This document shows positions 1 through 9,325 of a stretch of 64,000 nucleotides of DNA, piece by piece (positions within the stretch are counted from its first letter, which is position 1; the number at the start of each line of letters is the position of its first letter). Location: the NCBI GenBank assembly GCA_016873225.1, contig VGXS01000005.1:1-64000 (forward strand), given 5' to 3'. This stretch comes from Planctomycetota bacterium (lineage in GTDB: Bacteria; Planctomycetota; Planctomycetia; Gemmatales; Gemmataceae). The notes beneath the pieces were generated by a model. That model ran no database searches. It was not told the DNA's origin and worked only from the letters and a program-made list of their open reading frames with translations. Made by a program: the position numbers and the translations under genes.

Positions 1-2
1 GT

Positions 3-155
3 GGCGGCTTCCGGCACGGCCAGCACCTGGCCTTCGACACGAAGAACAACCACAACCTCGCCACGCTCTATGTATCGATGCTCCAGCGGCTGGGCATCGA
101 AACCGACACCTTCGCCAGTGCGAAAACGACAATGAAGGGCCTGGAGTTGGCGTGA
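3..155 (+). CDS. DUF1552 domain protein, 3' end only
   Basis: This is the last 50 codons of a gene that begins before the window. The reading frame starts [11 protein letters not shown] and ends at TGA 153-155. The same C-terminal motif ([12 protein letters not shown]) is seen near the end of the intact DUF1552 protein at 2700-4001, and a similar one (GGWRHGQHIAGD) in the protein at 8012-9298. DUF1552 proteins are exported planctomycete proteins of unknown biochemical role, normally encoded beside a DUF1592 cytochrome. The next gene downstream is such a DUF1592 gene, so this fragment probably closes a preceding module of the same type. Confidence 0.85.
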   Translation, partial: GGFRHGQHLAFDTKNNHNLATLYVSMLQRLGIETDTFASAKTTMKGLELA

Positions 156-178
156 TACGAAAACTCGGAACCAAATGA

Positions 179-235
179 ATGAAACCCGCTCTCACACTCC
201 TTACCGCCCTGCTGCTCGCGCCGTGCGGATACTAA
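179..235 (+). pseudogene. Orphan signal-peptide relic
   Basis: An 18-codon reading frame encodes MKPALTLLTALLLAPCGY and then stops at TAA 233-235. The peptide has the positive-hydrophobic make-up of a Sec signal peptide and ends where a mature protein should begin. No body follows it: the next coding start is ATG 274 in another frame. The simplest reading is the 5' end of a lost exported-protein gene, left behind when the DUF1592 module was placed next to it. It could instead be chance, because it is short. Confidence 0.4.
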
Positions 236-262
236 AAACCACCGCACTCACCACATACCCCC

Positions 263-335
263 GAGATTTGAATATGCGAACTTTCCTGCTGCCGGTCATT
301 CTGCTGTTCGTGATTCATACAACCGCACGTGCCGA
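263..335 (+). repeat. Leader/signal-peptide repeat, copy 1
   Basis: These 73 bases span the 11 bases before the start codon and the signal-peptide codons of the DUF1592 gene. They match 4019-4091 with 5 mismatches by hand alignment, without gaps. Four of the five differences are C/T and one is A/G. The encoded peptides differ at one residue (HTTARA against HTAARA), while the mature proteins beyond diverge strongly. The repeat therefore marks a recent copying or conversion of the 5' end only. Confidence 0.85.
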
Positions 336-2670
336 CGGGAACGTGCCGGCGGGGCTCGACGCGCCGACGGTCGCCTTCTTCCAGAAGCATTGCGTTCGTT
401 GTCACGGAGCGAAAACGGCCGAGGGCGATCTGCGACTCGACTAGCTCGACGCCGATCTCGACCGCGGCGGCGTGTTCGCCCGTTGGCAAACGATCGTCAA
501 ACGCTTGCGTGCCGGCGAGATGCCGCCTCGCGACGAAAAGCAGCCGGCGGCCGCGGAACGAACGGCGGTGATCGATTTCCTGCATGCCAAACTCGACGCC
601 GCTTCGAAACGTCGCCAACAGCCGGGCCGGGTGGTGCTGCGCCGGCTCAATCGCGTCGAATATCAGAACACGCTCAACGACCTGTTTGCGGTCGATGTCG
701 ACATCCAGGATCTGTTGCCCGCAGACGCGGTCGCACACGGGTTCGATAACATCGGTGCGGCCCTCAACGTCTCGCCCACGCTGATCGAGCGGTATTTGGT
801 GGCGATCGACAAGGTGCTGGATGCCGCCGTCGCGCGGCCGGCGCCCTCGAAGAAGGTGGAGTTGTACAACTTCCCCGGCGGTTTCAAGGGCATTGTAAAG
901 GAAACTGGAAAGTTGCCGGCCCAGTGCAAAGTGCGAAGGGACACAGGTGAGATCGTCATGTTCGGGGACGCAGCGGGCACTGGGTTGCCCGTTCGGCCGG
1001 GTGCCTGGGCAGACGGCATCTATCGCTACAGGATCGAGTGCGCCGCGGAGCAGAGCGAGGTGCCGGTGACGATGGAGATTCTGGTCGGCAAAGCGGGCCG
1101 TTCGTTCGGCTTCTTCGATGCGCACCCGAAGCGGCACTGGGTTGAGTTCGAAGTGCGGCTCAAGGGGGGTGGACCATGGGACGGTGACATGATTTCGATT
1201 CGGCCGGCGTCGCTCCCAAAGGTTCATTTCATCGGGAAAGAACGTGACATCTTTCCAGGCGCCGGGCTCGCGATCAGCGACATCGAATGCGAGGGCCCGC
1301 TGCCGCTGCCGTGGCCGACCGAGAGCTACCGGCGGGTCTATGGCGACGCCGATCCCAAGACCGCTGGCCTCGCCGACGCGGAGAAAATTCTTCGCGCATT
1401 GTTACCGCGGGCCTTCCGCCGACCGATCACCGATGCGGAACTCGCTCCGTTCGTGAAGGTGGTGGAGCAATTGCTCAAGGACGGCGCCACGTTTGACCAG
1501 GCGCTCCGCGGCGGCATCAAGCTCGTGCTCTGCTCGCCGGATTTCCTGTATTTCACCGAGCAGCCGGGCCCGCTCGACGATCAGGCCCTCGCCTCGCGCC
1601 TGTCGTACTTTTTGTGGAGCACGATGCCCGACGACGAACTCTTGGCCGTTGCCAAGCGCGGCGAGTTGAAGAAGCCCGAGGTGCTCCGGACCCAGACCGA
1701 ACGAATGCTCAAGAATCCGCGGTCGCGTGCGTTCGTGACGAACTTCACCGGCCAATGGCTCAGCCTCCGCGAAATCGATCGCACCACGCCCGATTCACGC
1801 CTGTATCCCGAGTTCGATCCGTTCCTCCGCTGGTCGATGCTGGAAGAGACGCGGCGATTCTTCACCGAACTGCTGGTGGAGAATCTGAGCGTGCACAACT
1901 TCATCGACTCCGATTTCACGTTCCTCAACCGGCGGCTCGCGAAGCACTACGGCATCCCGGGCGTCGATGGCCTCGAGCTGCGGAAAGTGGCGCTGAAGCC
2001 GGAATATCATCGCGGCGGCATCCTGGCGCAGGCGGCGATATTGAAGGTGACGGCCAACGGCACGACGACTTCGCCGGTGGTTCGCGGCGTGTGGGTCAAC
2101 GACCGGATTTTGGGCACGCCGATCCCGCCGCCGCCGCCGGGCGTGCCTGCCATCGAGCCCGACATCCGCGGCGCGACGACGGTGCGTGAGCAGCTCGCCA
2201 AGCATCGGCAAATAAAAAGTTGTGCCGGCTGCCACGTGAAGATCGACCCGCCCGGGTTCGCGCTCGAGGCGTACGACGTGATCGGCGGCTATCGCGACAA
2301 CTACCGAGCCCTCACGAACAAGCCGATGAAGAACCCGACCGCGGACGAATTTCCAGCCATTGCCAAGTGGATCAACGTGATGCCGTATCCGTGCGATCGA
2401 CTCGGCCCGGCCGTCGATGCCGGCGACGTGCTTGCCGACGGAAGGAAGTTTTCCAACCTGGCGGAGTTCAAGCGGCTACTGCTTGCCGATCCCAACCAGA
2501 TGGCCCGAACCGTGGCGGAAAATCTGGTGATCTATGCGACCGGCGGCGGCTTGGAACACGGCGACCGCGACGAACTCGAACGAATCGTCCTCGCATCGCG
2601 GGCGTCCAAATACGGCCTGCGAGCACTGGTGCATGAAGTGGTGCAGTCGAAGCTGTTCTTGACCAAGTAA
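274..2670 (+). pseudogene. DUF1592-family planctomycete cytochrome, interrupted by an in-frame TAG
   Basis: The frame from ATG 274 to TAA 2668-2670 would give about 798 residues with the usual order of this family: signal peptide (MRTFLLPVILLFVIHTTARA), a c-type haem motif CVRCH near residue 40, then DUF1587, DUF1595, DUF1592, DUF1588 (CAGCHVKIDPPGFALE) and DUF1585. Codon 57 is TAG (442-444). The family sequence continues in the same frame on both sides (GDLRLD, stop, LDADLDRGG), so this is a single-codon nonsense change with no frameshift. Internal ATG 472 would yield a product without signal peptide or haem motif. The rest is intact, so the stop is young, a sequencing error, or read through. 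The following DUF1552 gene is intact. Confidence 0.8.
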
Positions 2671-2699
2671 GTAAGAACTTAACCATTGAGGAGCAAACC

Positions 2700-4001
2700 A
2701 TGAAGACTTTTGGACTTTCACGGCGTGCGTTCTTGCGGGCCAGTGGTGTGACGATGGCTCTGCCTCTGCTCGACGCGATGGCGCCGCGGCGACTCGCTGC
2801 GGCTGAAAAAATCGCGGCGCCGCGGCGCATGGTGCTCGTATGCACGCCGCTGGGACTGCGCACGGAGTATCTGAATCCGAAGCGGGCGGGCCGGGATTAC
2901 GAACCGACGCCGTATCTCGATGCGATCAAGGACTTTCGTGACGACTTCACTGTGTTTTCCGGCCTCTCGCATCCTGACAGCGAAGGTGGGCACAGGTCCG
3001 AGAAGACCTTCGCGACCGGTGCCCGCGTCACGGACGCCGCCAGCTATTCACTCAAGAACACCATTTCGCTCGATCAAGCCGCAGTCGAAGCGCTGAATCC
3101 CGACACGCGGTTCAAGTCGCTGGCACTGAGCACTGGCGTGGGCGCAGCGGGGGCCACGAGTTTGTCGTGGACGCCCAACGGCGTGAACATTCCCGGGGAG
3201 GATCGGCCCTCGCTGTTGTTTCAGCGGCTGTTCGTCAACGGCACGCCCGCGGAGATCGCGACCCAGGTGCAGCGGCTGAAGCAGGGCGAAAGCATCATGG
3301 ATGCCGTGCTGCAACAAGCGAATACGTTCCAGAAAAAGCTCGGTGTCCGCGATCACGAGAAACTCGACGAATACTTCACCGCGGTCCGCGAGGTCGAGCG
3401 GCGGCTCGTCTCCGGGCAAGAGTGGGAGAAGCGTCCAAAGCCAAAAGTGGACGCGGCGCCACCGGTGGACGCGCGATTCGAGGAGCTGTCGAACCGGCTC
3501 CGGCTGATCTTCGACATGATCCATCTCGCTCTCAAGACCGATTCGTCCCGCTTCATCACCTTGTTGACCGGCGGCCCGACCGAGTCCGTTTGGAATCCAC
3601 CCATCCCCGGCGTCGTCGAGAGTTGGCACGCACTGTCGCACCACGGCCAGGACGAAGCGAAGCTCCGGCAATTGAAGATCGTCGAGATCGAGCAGTTCAA
3701 GCGACTCGGCGAGCTGCTCGGCAAGCTCAAGGGCACGGCCGAGGGGGATTCCAACCTGCTCGACCGCACGATCGTGCTGTTCGGCAGCAACATGAGCAAC
3801 GCCAGCAGCCACGACCACCGGAACATGCCGATCGTTGTCGCCGGCGGCGGATTCCGGCACGGGCAGCACCTGGCCTTCGATCCGAACAAGAATCCACCGC
3901 TGTGCAACCTCTACGCGCAGTTCCTGCGGCGACTCGGTGCCGACGTGAACGCCTTCTCGACCAGCACCGCCACGTCGCTGCCGGGCTTCGAAATGGCGTA
4001 A
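2700..4001 (+). CDS. DUF1552 domain-containing exported protein
   Basis: The 433-residue product starts with a twin-arginine-type leader (SRRAFLRASG then a hydrophobic stretch to about residue 35). The body matches DUF1552: VFSGLSHPD near residue 85, the GGPTE segment, WHALSHHGQ, and the C-terminal GSNMSNASSHDHRNMPI and [12 protein letters not shown] motifs. The biochemical role of the family is unknown; members are encoded with DUF1592 cytochromes and are predicted to act outside the cytoplasmic membrane. The start at ATG 2700 follows GAGGAGCAAACC, a fair ribosome-binding site, 29 bases after the DUF1592 stop, so the two are probably cotranscribed. Confidence 0.9.
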   Translation: MKTFGLSRRAFLRASGVTMALPLLDAMAPRRLAAAEKIAAPRRMVLVCTPLGLRTEYLNPKRAGRDYEPTPYLDAIKDFRDDFTVFSGLSHPDSEGGHRSEKTFATGARVTDAASYSLKNTISLDQAAVEALNPDTRFKSLALSTGVGAAGATSLSWTPNGVNIPGEDRPSLLFQRLFVNGTPAEIATQVQRLKQGESIMDAVLQQANTFQKKLGVRDHEKLDEYFTAVREVERRLVSGQEWEKRPKPKVDAAPPVDARFEELSNRLRLIFDMIHLALKTDSSRFITLLTGGPTESVWNPPIPGVVESWHALSHHGQDEAKLRQLKIVEIEQFKRLGELLGKLKGTAEGDSNLLDRTIVLFGSNMSNASSHDHRNMPIVVAGGGFRHGQHLAFDPNKNPPLCNLYAQFLRRLGADVNAFSTSTATSLPGFEMA

Positions 4002-4018
4002 TACCCACCACACTTGTT

Positions 4019-4091
4019 GAGACTTGAATATGCGAACTTTCCTGTTGCCGGTCATTCTGCTGTTTGTGATTCATACAGCCGCACGCGCCGA
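4019..4091 (+). repeat. Leader/signal-peptide repeat, copy 2
   Basis: Second copy of the 73-base element at 263-335 (5 mismatches, no gaps). It begins 11 bases before ATG 4030 and runs through the signal peptide of the second DUF1592 gene. Conservation includes the untranslated bases, so it cannot be explained by protein selection alone. Confidence 0.85.
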
Positions 4092-6459
4092 GGATGCGTC
4101 CACTGCGTTTCAGAAGCGGGTGCTGCCGGTCCTTGCGGCTCACTGCACCGATTGCCATAGCGGCAAGGAGGCGAAGGCGAAACTCGATCTCGCCGGCCCG
4201 CGGTCGCTGGAGCAACTCCGCACGCAGAGCCATCTGTGGTTTCATCTGTTGGAGCGTGTCGAAGCGGGAACGATGCCGCCCAAGGACTCCGAACCGCTCA
4301 AGCCCGCCGAGAAGCAGGCGCTGGCAGCCTGGGTGCGAGGAGAGTTCACCGCGCTCCTGCTCGAACAACAGCAACGCGAAGGCCGCAGCAAATTTCGGCG
4401 GCTCTCGCGAAACGAGTACGCCAACACCGTCCAGGACATTTTCGGGATCCGCCCTCCCGTCAAGAAGCTGATGCCCGGCGATGGCCGTGTGGACGGCTAC
4501 GATCGAATCAGCACGGCATTGCCTTTCTCGACGGCCGTCACGGAGGGACAGCTCGCGATCGCGGAGTTGATCGTGGAGAAGATGTTTCAAATGCCCGAGG
4601 GGAAGGCGACGACGCGGCTCTGGGCTAACGATACAGGCCAATCCAAAGGTCACGCCCTGGAACTGCCCGATGGCTGGTGGGTGTCGTTCAACTCCGACGG
4701 CACTTCGGGGCGGTTGGACAGAGAGTCGTCACCCGGCAAGCGGAATCTCTTCCCCGGCGTGCGGAAAACCGGCATGCACCGCCTGCGGATGCACATCTAT
4801 GGCTACCAGACCGACAAGCCGCTCCCCGTCGGAATCTATGTCGGGCACGTGTGGGCTTATCCGCAGATCCTGGAACTGCTCAAGGTCGTGGATGCTCCGC
4901 CGGGAAAGCCTGCCATCGTGGAGGCCGACGTCTATCTGCGATTGGGCTGGAACAGCGACGGTCCCAGCGACGACGGGATCCGTTTGATCCCGCTGGGGCT
5001 GGGGGTGCCGGTGCCGAAGAACACACAGGCGTCCGTACTGGGCAAAGGTCGTCCGGGGCTGGCCATCCAGTGGGTCGATGTCGTGGAACTCGAAGACACG
5101 CTGCCGGGCCAGCGGCTCTTGACGGCAGAGATGCCCGCGGCAGTCCAGCAAGCCTTCAAGCAGAATGCCATCCTGCAAAAAGCACAGAAACTCTCGCGGG
5201 ATGAACTCCAGTCGTTTGTGACAAAATCGTTCGGCGCGATTGGCGCCCGGTTGTACCGACGTGATCTCAAAGAGCAGGAACTCTCGGCCAGCGTCAAGAA
5301 CTACATGGAAGCGGTCGATGCGGGCATGCCACTCAAGCAGGCGTTCGTGACGGAAGTGGCCGCCATGATGACCGCGCCCGATTTCCTGTGCGTGGTGGAG
5401 AACCCCGGCAAGCTCTCCGACTTCGCCCTCGCCTCGCGGCTGTCGTATTTCCTCTGGAACTCCGCCCCCGATGAGGAACTCCTCGAAGTCGCTCGAAGCG
5501 GAAAACTCTCCGATCCGCAAGTGCTGCGGGCTCAGACGGAGCGACTCCTGGGGGATGCAAAATCCGAGCGGTTCGTGAAGGACTTCCTCGACCAGTGGCT
5601 CGGCCTCTGGGGCATCGACAACACGACACCCGACAAAGACCTCTACCCCGAGTACGACGACCTGCTTAAGTTCTCGAGTGTCATGGAAACGCAGGCCACG
5701 TTCCGCCACATGCTCGACAAGAACCTCAGCGTTCGCGACTTCGTGGCCCCGCGTTGGGCGATGCTCAACAATCGGCTCGCCAGGCACTACGGCATCCCTG
5801 GTGTCGAGGGATTCGCGATCCGCGAAATCCCGCTTCCGACCGACACGCCGTTCGGCGGCATCTGGACTCAGGCTTCCACTATGAAAGTGACCGCGAATGG
5901 CACCCTGACCTCACCGGTCAAGCGGGGCGTGTGGGTCGCCGAGCGGTTGCTGGGCACACCGATTCCGCCACCGCCGGCCAACATCGACCCCGTTGATCCG
6001 GACACCCGCGGAGCGAAAACGCTGCGGGAGCAACTCGCACTCCATAGCGGCAAGGGATCGTGTGCCGCGTGCCATGCGAAGTTCGACCCGTATGGCTTCG
6101 CCCTGGAAAGCTTCGACGTGATGGGGAATCACCGGACGAGCTATCGTCAGATCGACAGTAAGGCCCCCAAGGGCAAGAGTCCGTGGAAGGACGGCCTCCC
6201 CGTCGACTCGACCGGCGTCACGCCGGATGGCAAGGCGTTCGTGGGAGTGCAGGAGTTGCGTGCGATGTTGGCGAAGCAACCCGACCAGCTCGCCCGTGGC
6301 GTCACGCGGCATCTGCTCACCTACGCCACCGGCCAACCCGCGACACCGCTGGACCAATCCACCATCGAAGCCATCGTGAAGGGAGCAGCCAAAGACGACT
6401 ACGGCCTGCGATCCCTGGTTCACGGCATCGTGCAGAGCGAGACGTTCCGCTCGAAGTAA
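4030..6459 (+). CDS. DUF1592-family planctomycete cytochrome
   Basis: The product has 809 residues: signal peptide to about residue 20, one c-type haem motif CTDCH at 39-43 (PSCyt1-type), then DUF1587 (FRRLSRNEYANTVQDIFGI), a carbohydrate-binding-like middle region, DUF1595, DUF1592 (LASRLSYFLWNSAPDEELL), DUF1588 (CAACHAKFDPYGFALESFD) and DUF1585 (ATGQPATPLD). A TTG lies in frame at 4024, but ATG 4030 agrees with the copied leader at 274. The family is thought to be periplasmic; its electron partner and substrate are unknown. It is closer to the protein at 9326 (both carry DTGQSKGHALELPDGW) than to the broken one at 274. The downstream partner is a FAD oxidoreductase rather than the usual DUF1552 gene. 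Confidence 0.92.
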   Translation: MRTFLLPVILLFVIHTAARAEDASTAFQKRVLPVLAAHCTDCHSGKEAKAKLDLAGPRSLEQLRTQSHLWFHLLERVEAGTMPPKDSEPLKPAEKQALAAWVRGEFTALLLEQQQREGRSKFRRLSRNEYANTVQDIFGIRPPVKKLMPGDGRVDGYDRISTALPFSTAVTEGQLAIAELIVEKMFQMPEGKATTRLWANDTGQSKGHALELPDGWWVSFNSDGTSGRLDRESSPGKRNLFPGVRKTGMHRLRMHIYGYQTDKPLPVGIYVGHVWAYPQILELLKVVDAPPGKPAIVEADVYLRLGWNSDGPSDDGIRLIPLGLGVPVPKNTQASVLGKGRPGLAIQWVDVVELEDTLPGQRLLTAEMPAAVQQAFKQNAILQKAQKLSRDELQSFVTKSFGAIGARLYRRDLKEQELSASVKNYMEAVDAGMPLKQAFVTEVAAMMTAPDFLCVVENPGKLSDFALASRLSYFLWNSAPDEELLEVARSGKLSDPQVLRAQTERLLGDAKSERFVKDFLDQWLGLWGIDNTTPDKDLYPEYDDLLKFSSVMETQATFRHMLDKNLSVRDFVAPRWAMLNNRLARHYGIPGVEGFAIREIPLPTDTPFGGIWTQASTMKVTANGTLTSPVKRGVWVAERLLGTPIPPPPANIDPVDPDTRGAKTLREQLALHSGKGSCAACHAKFDPYGFALESFDVMGNHRTSYRQIDSKAPKGKSPWKDGLPVDSTGVTPDGKAFVGVQELRAMLAKQPDQLARGVTRHLLTYATGQPATPLDQSTIEAIVKGAAKDDYGLRSLVHGIVQSETFRSK

Positions 6460-6501
6460 AGCCGCCGCCCTTGGAAGGGCGTGAGTTGATTTTCTTCGCA
6501 T

Positions 6502-6562
6502 GAATTCTTTCAGCGCAATGGATACTCGGAGATACCACTATGGAACGTCGGACACTGTTGAA
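6502..6562 (+). repeat. Start-region repeat, copy 1
   Basis: These 61 bases end 22 bases into the FAD oxidoreductase gene. They align without gaps to 7974-8034, the start region of the next DUF1552 gene, with 9 mismatches. The shared part covers 38 untranslated bases, the start codon and about seven codons (MERRTLL against MDRRTLL). Two genes of unrelated families thus share a start region. Confidence 0.75.
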
Positions 6563-7961
6563 GTCGCTGCCTTTGGGAATGATCGCACCGGCTCTCGCGC
6601 CGCTCGTGGCGCGGGCTGAGGCCGAGGCGCAGGGCAATCCCGCTCGCGCGGCCAGCAACCCTGGCCGATTCACCGAGCCCGCCCGCGACCTGCCGCTGAC
6701 CGCCGATACCGACGTGATCGTCTGCGGCGCCGGCCCCGCGGGTGTGACCGCTGCCATCGCTGCGGCCCGCGCCGGCGCGAAGGTGCGGCTGTTCGAGGCC
6801 CATGGGTCATTGGGCGGCGTGTGGACCTCGTCGCTGCTGGGCTACCTGCTGGACTTCGACAAGCCCGGCTTCAACCAGGAACTCGTCAAGCGACTTCGCC
6901 AGCGCGACGCCGTCAACGGCGAGGGCATGAACGGCCTGGCGTACCAGCCTGAAGAGATGAAACTGCTGCTGGAGGAACTCTGCGTGGCCGCGGGCGTGAA
7001 GGTGCAACTCCACACGCGAGTTGCCGCCGCCCACCGCGAGGGGCGCGCACTCAGCACGATTGTGACCGAATCCAAGAGCGGCCGGCAGGCGTGGAAGGCC
7101 CAGGTGTTCATTGACGCCACGGGCGACGGCGACCTGGGAGCCCAGGCGGGTTGCGAGTTCGAGATCGGCGAGGCCAGGGAATGCCCTTGCCAGCCCCTGA
7201 GCATGTGCGTGCTTCTGGTCGTCAAGGACTCGGCCCCTCTGGCGCGATTCATCCATCGCACGGCGCCCGGCGTCAACCTCGATGACACCAAGCGTGCCTT
7301 CCGCGCCGAGATCCAGCGAGCGGGCGTCACGCCCTCATATATGATGCCGACGCTGTTTCCCATCCGCGGCAACCTGCTGCTGGCAATGATGAACCACGAG
7401 TACGGCGTGCTGGCGTACGACGCCGAGAAGATCACTCAGGCCACGCTCAATGCCCGTCTGGAGATCCATCGCATCGTCCGCGGCCTGCGCAAGCTCGGCG
7501 GGCCGTGGGAGGGCATGGATATCGTCGCCACGCCCGAGCAGATCGGCATCCGCGACGGCCGGCGCATCCGCGGTCGCTATGTGGTGCAGAAGGACGATCT
7601 GGTGCGCGGTGCCCGGCACGAGGACGCGGTCGTTCGCGCCACCTTCCCGGTAGATATCCACGCCCTGGACAAAAAGCATGCCGACGGCGGCTACACCAGC
7701 AGCGGCGTCAAAGCACAGCCCTACGACATTCCGCTGCGTGCCCTGATCGCCAAGGACATAGATGGCCTGATGATGGCCGGGCGGTGCATCAGCGGCGACT
7801 TCATCGCTCACGCCAGCTATCGTGTGACCGGCAACGCGGTGGCGATGGGCGAGGCGGCCGGTGTCACCGCGGCGCTGGCCGTGAAGAACAAGACCGCCCC
7901 GCATGATGTGCCATGGAGCGAGGTGAAACCGGTCATCGAGAAGACAGGCAAGCCCGTTTGA
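6540..7961 (+). CDS. FAD-dependent oxidoreductase (FAD_oxidored family), exported
   Basis: The 473-residue protein has an N-terminal hydrophobic leader (ERRTLLKSLPLGMIAPALAP) and a Rossmann nucleotide-binding motif VIVCGAGPAGVTAAIAAARA around residues 60-80, followed by the acidic residue of the FAD ribose-binding strand (RLFEAHGSLGGVW). A second FAD contact is the C-terminal DGLMMAGRCISGDFIAHASY segment. This matches the FAD_oxidored family common in planctomycete exported proteins; the substrate is not known. It lies 80 bases after a DUF1592 gene and 50 bases before a DUF1552 gene, splitting a pair that is normally adjacent. Its first codons and leader are duplicated in the DUF1552 gene, so it may have gained its start by recombination. 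Confidence 0.88.
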   Translation: MERRTLLKSLPLGMIAPALAPLVARAEAEAQGNPARAASNPGRFTEPARDLPLTADTDVIVCGAGPAGVTAAIAAARAGAKVRLFEAHGSLGGVWTSSLLGYLLDFDKPGFNQELVKRLRQRDAVNGEGMNGLAYQPEEMKLLLEELCVAAGVKVQLHTRVAAAHREGRALSTIVTESKSGRQAWKAQVFIDATGDGDLGAQAGCEFEIGEARECPCQPLSMCVLLVVKDSAPLARFIHRTAPGVNLDDTKRAFRAEIQRAGVTPSYMMPTLFPIRGNLLLAMMNHEYGVLAYDAEKITQATLNARLEIHRIVRGLRKLGGPWEGMDIVATPEQIGIRDGRRIRGRYVVQKDDLVRGARHEDAVVRATFPVDIHALDKKHADGGYTSSGVKAQPYDIPLRALIAKDIDGLMMAGRCISGDFIAHASYRVTGNAVAMGEAAGVTAALAVKNKTAPHDVPWSEVKPVIEKTGKPV

Positions 7962-7973
7962 TTTCGTTAGAAT

Positions 7974-8034
7974 GAAGTCTCTCACCGCAATTGATACTCG
8001 GGGATATCACTATGGATCGTCGCACGCTGTTGAA
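7974..8034 (+). repeat. Start-region repeat, copy 2
   Basis: Second copy of the 61-base element at 6502-6562 (9 mismatches, no gaps), covering the leader and first seven codons of the DUF1552 gene that starts at 8012. Confidence 0.75.
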
Positions 8035-9298
8035 CAACGCTCAACTCACCCGCAGGCAGGTGCTGAGGGCCGGTTCGGCGGTGCTGGCCTTGCCGTGGCT
8101 GGAATCTTTGGCCCGGGCGGATGAGAAGACTCCACCGAAGCGGCTCGTCTCGATCTGCACGGGGTTCGGGCTGTATGGTCCGGCGTTCTTCCCGGCCGCA
8201 GATCAGGTGGGCCGTGATTACAAGCCGAGCGAATACATCGAAGTGCTGGGCGATCTGCGGAAGCACTGCACCGTCTTCTCGGGCATCTCGCACCCGGAGA
8301 TTGGCGGCGACCATGCGTCCGAGTCCTGCTTCCTCACCGCCGCCAAACACCCGCGACGGCCGGGATTCCGCAACAGCGTCTCGATGGACTATCTGGCGGC
8401 CCGGCACGTGGGCACCGCGACACGGTTCCCCTTGCTGACGCTCAAGACCGACGATGGCGGGACTTCGCTCACGTTCACTGAAAGCGGTGCCTCGGTCAGC
8501 GCCGACTACAGTTCCTCGGCGCTCTACACGAAGCTCTTTCTCTCTGGTAACCCGAAGGACGTGGCGGCCCAGACCGAGCGGCTGAAATCCGGACAAAGCG
8601 TGCTCGACCGCATGGCCAGCCGGTTTGCCGAGATTGAGAAAGGTCTGAGTCAACGCGATCGACAGCAACTGTCCGACTACACGGAAGCCGTGCGCGAGAT
8701 GGAGAAACAACTCCATGCGAACCAGGAGTGGATTCAGCGTCCGAAGCCGACTGTCAAGGATACCAAGCCGGACGACATCGCCAGCAAAGCGGACATCCTC
8801 GGGCGAGCCAGCCTGATGCTCCGCATGGTTCGCCTCGCCTTGCAGACCGATTCCACGCGTGTTTGTTCACTCTTCATCCGCGGTATGGACCTCACTCCGC
8901 CGATTGAGGGAGTCAGGGAAAATCACCACGGTCTTTCTCATCACGGCAACAACCGGGCGAAGATCGATGAGCTGAAGGTCATCGAAAAGGCGGAGATGGG
9001 CGTTTTTCGCGATTTTCTCGCGGCGCTGCGTGATACTCCCGATGGTGCCGGAACCCTGCTCGACCATACCCAAGTGCTGATCGGTAGTAACCTGGGAGAT
9101 GCCAGCGGTCACGGGACCAGCAACCTGCCGATCATTCTGGCCGGTGGTGGTTGGAGACATGGCCAGCACATCGCCGGAGATCGCCGTCCGAACGCGAACA
9201 CGCCATTGTGCAACGTCTTCGTGAGCATGATGCGGCGTTTCGGCATGAGAGTCGATAGGTTTGGGTCGAGTACCGGAGCGATGAATCAGCTGGGTTAA
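8012..9298 (+). CDS. DUF1552 domain-containing exported protein
   Basis: The 428-residue product begins MDRRTLLNNAQLTRRQVLRA, a Tat-like leader followed by a hydrophobic segment to about residue 36. Family motifs are VFSGISHPEIGGDHASE near residue 90, the ENHHGLSHHGNN segment, GSNLGDASGHGTSNLPI and GGGWRHGQHIAGD. A TTG at 7991 extends the frame, but ATG 8012 is supported by the matching start region of the FAD oxidoreductase. It probably works with the DUF1592 protein at 4030 despite the intervening gene, since the two families nearly always occur as a pair. Confidence 0.9.
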   Translation: MDRRTLLNNAQLTRRQVLRAGSAVLALPWLESLARADEKTPPKRLVSICTGFGLYGPAFFPAADQVGRDYKPSEYIEVLGDLRKHCTVFSGISHPEIGGDHASESCFLTAAKHPRRPGFRNSVSMDYLAARHVGTATRFPLLTLKTDDGGTSLTFTESGASVSADYSSSALYTKLFLSGNPKDVAAQTERLKSGQSVLDRMASRFAEIEKGLSQRDRQQLSDYTEAVREMEKQLHANQEWIQRPKPTVKDTKPDDIASKADILGRASLMLRMVRLALQTDSTRVCSLFIRGMDLTPPIEGVRENHHGLSHHGNNRAKIDELKVIEKAEMGVFRDFLAALRDTPDGAGTLLDHTQVLIGSNLGDASGHGTSNLPIILAGGGWRHGQHIAGDRRPNANTPLCNVFVSMMRRFGMRVDRFGSSTGAMNQLG

Positions 9299-9325
9299 GC
9301 TAAGAACTTCCGTTTGGGGTCAAAC

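Noticed and set aside
232-1227. 331-codon open frame on the minus strand
   Set aside because: It lies wholly opposite the DUF1592 frame, is Arg/His-rich and has no family features; it is a high-GC shadow.
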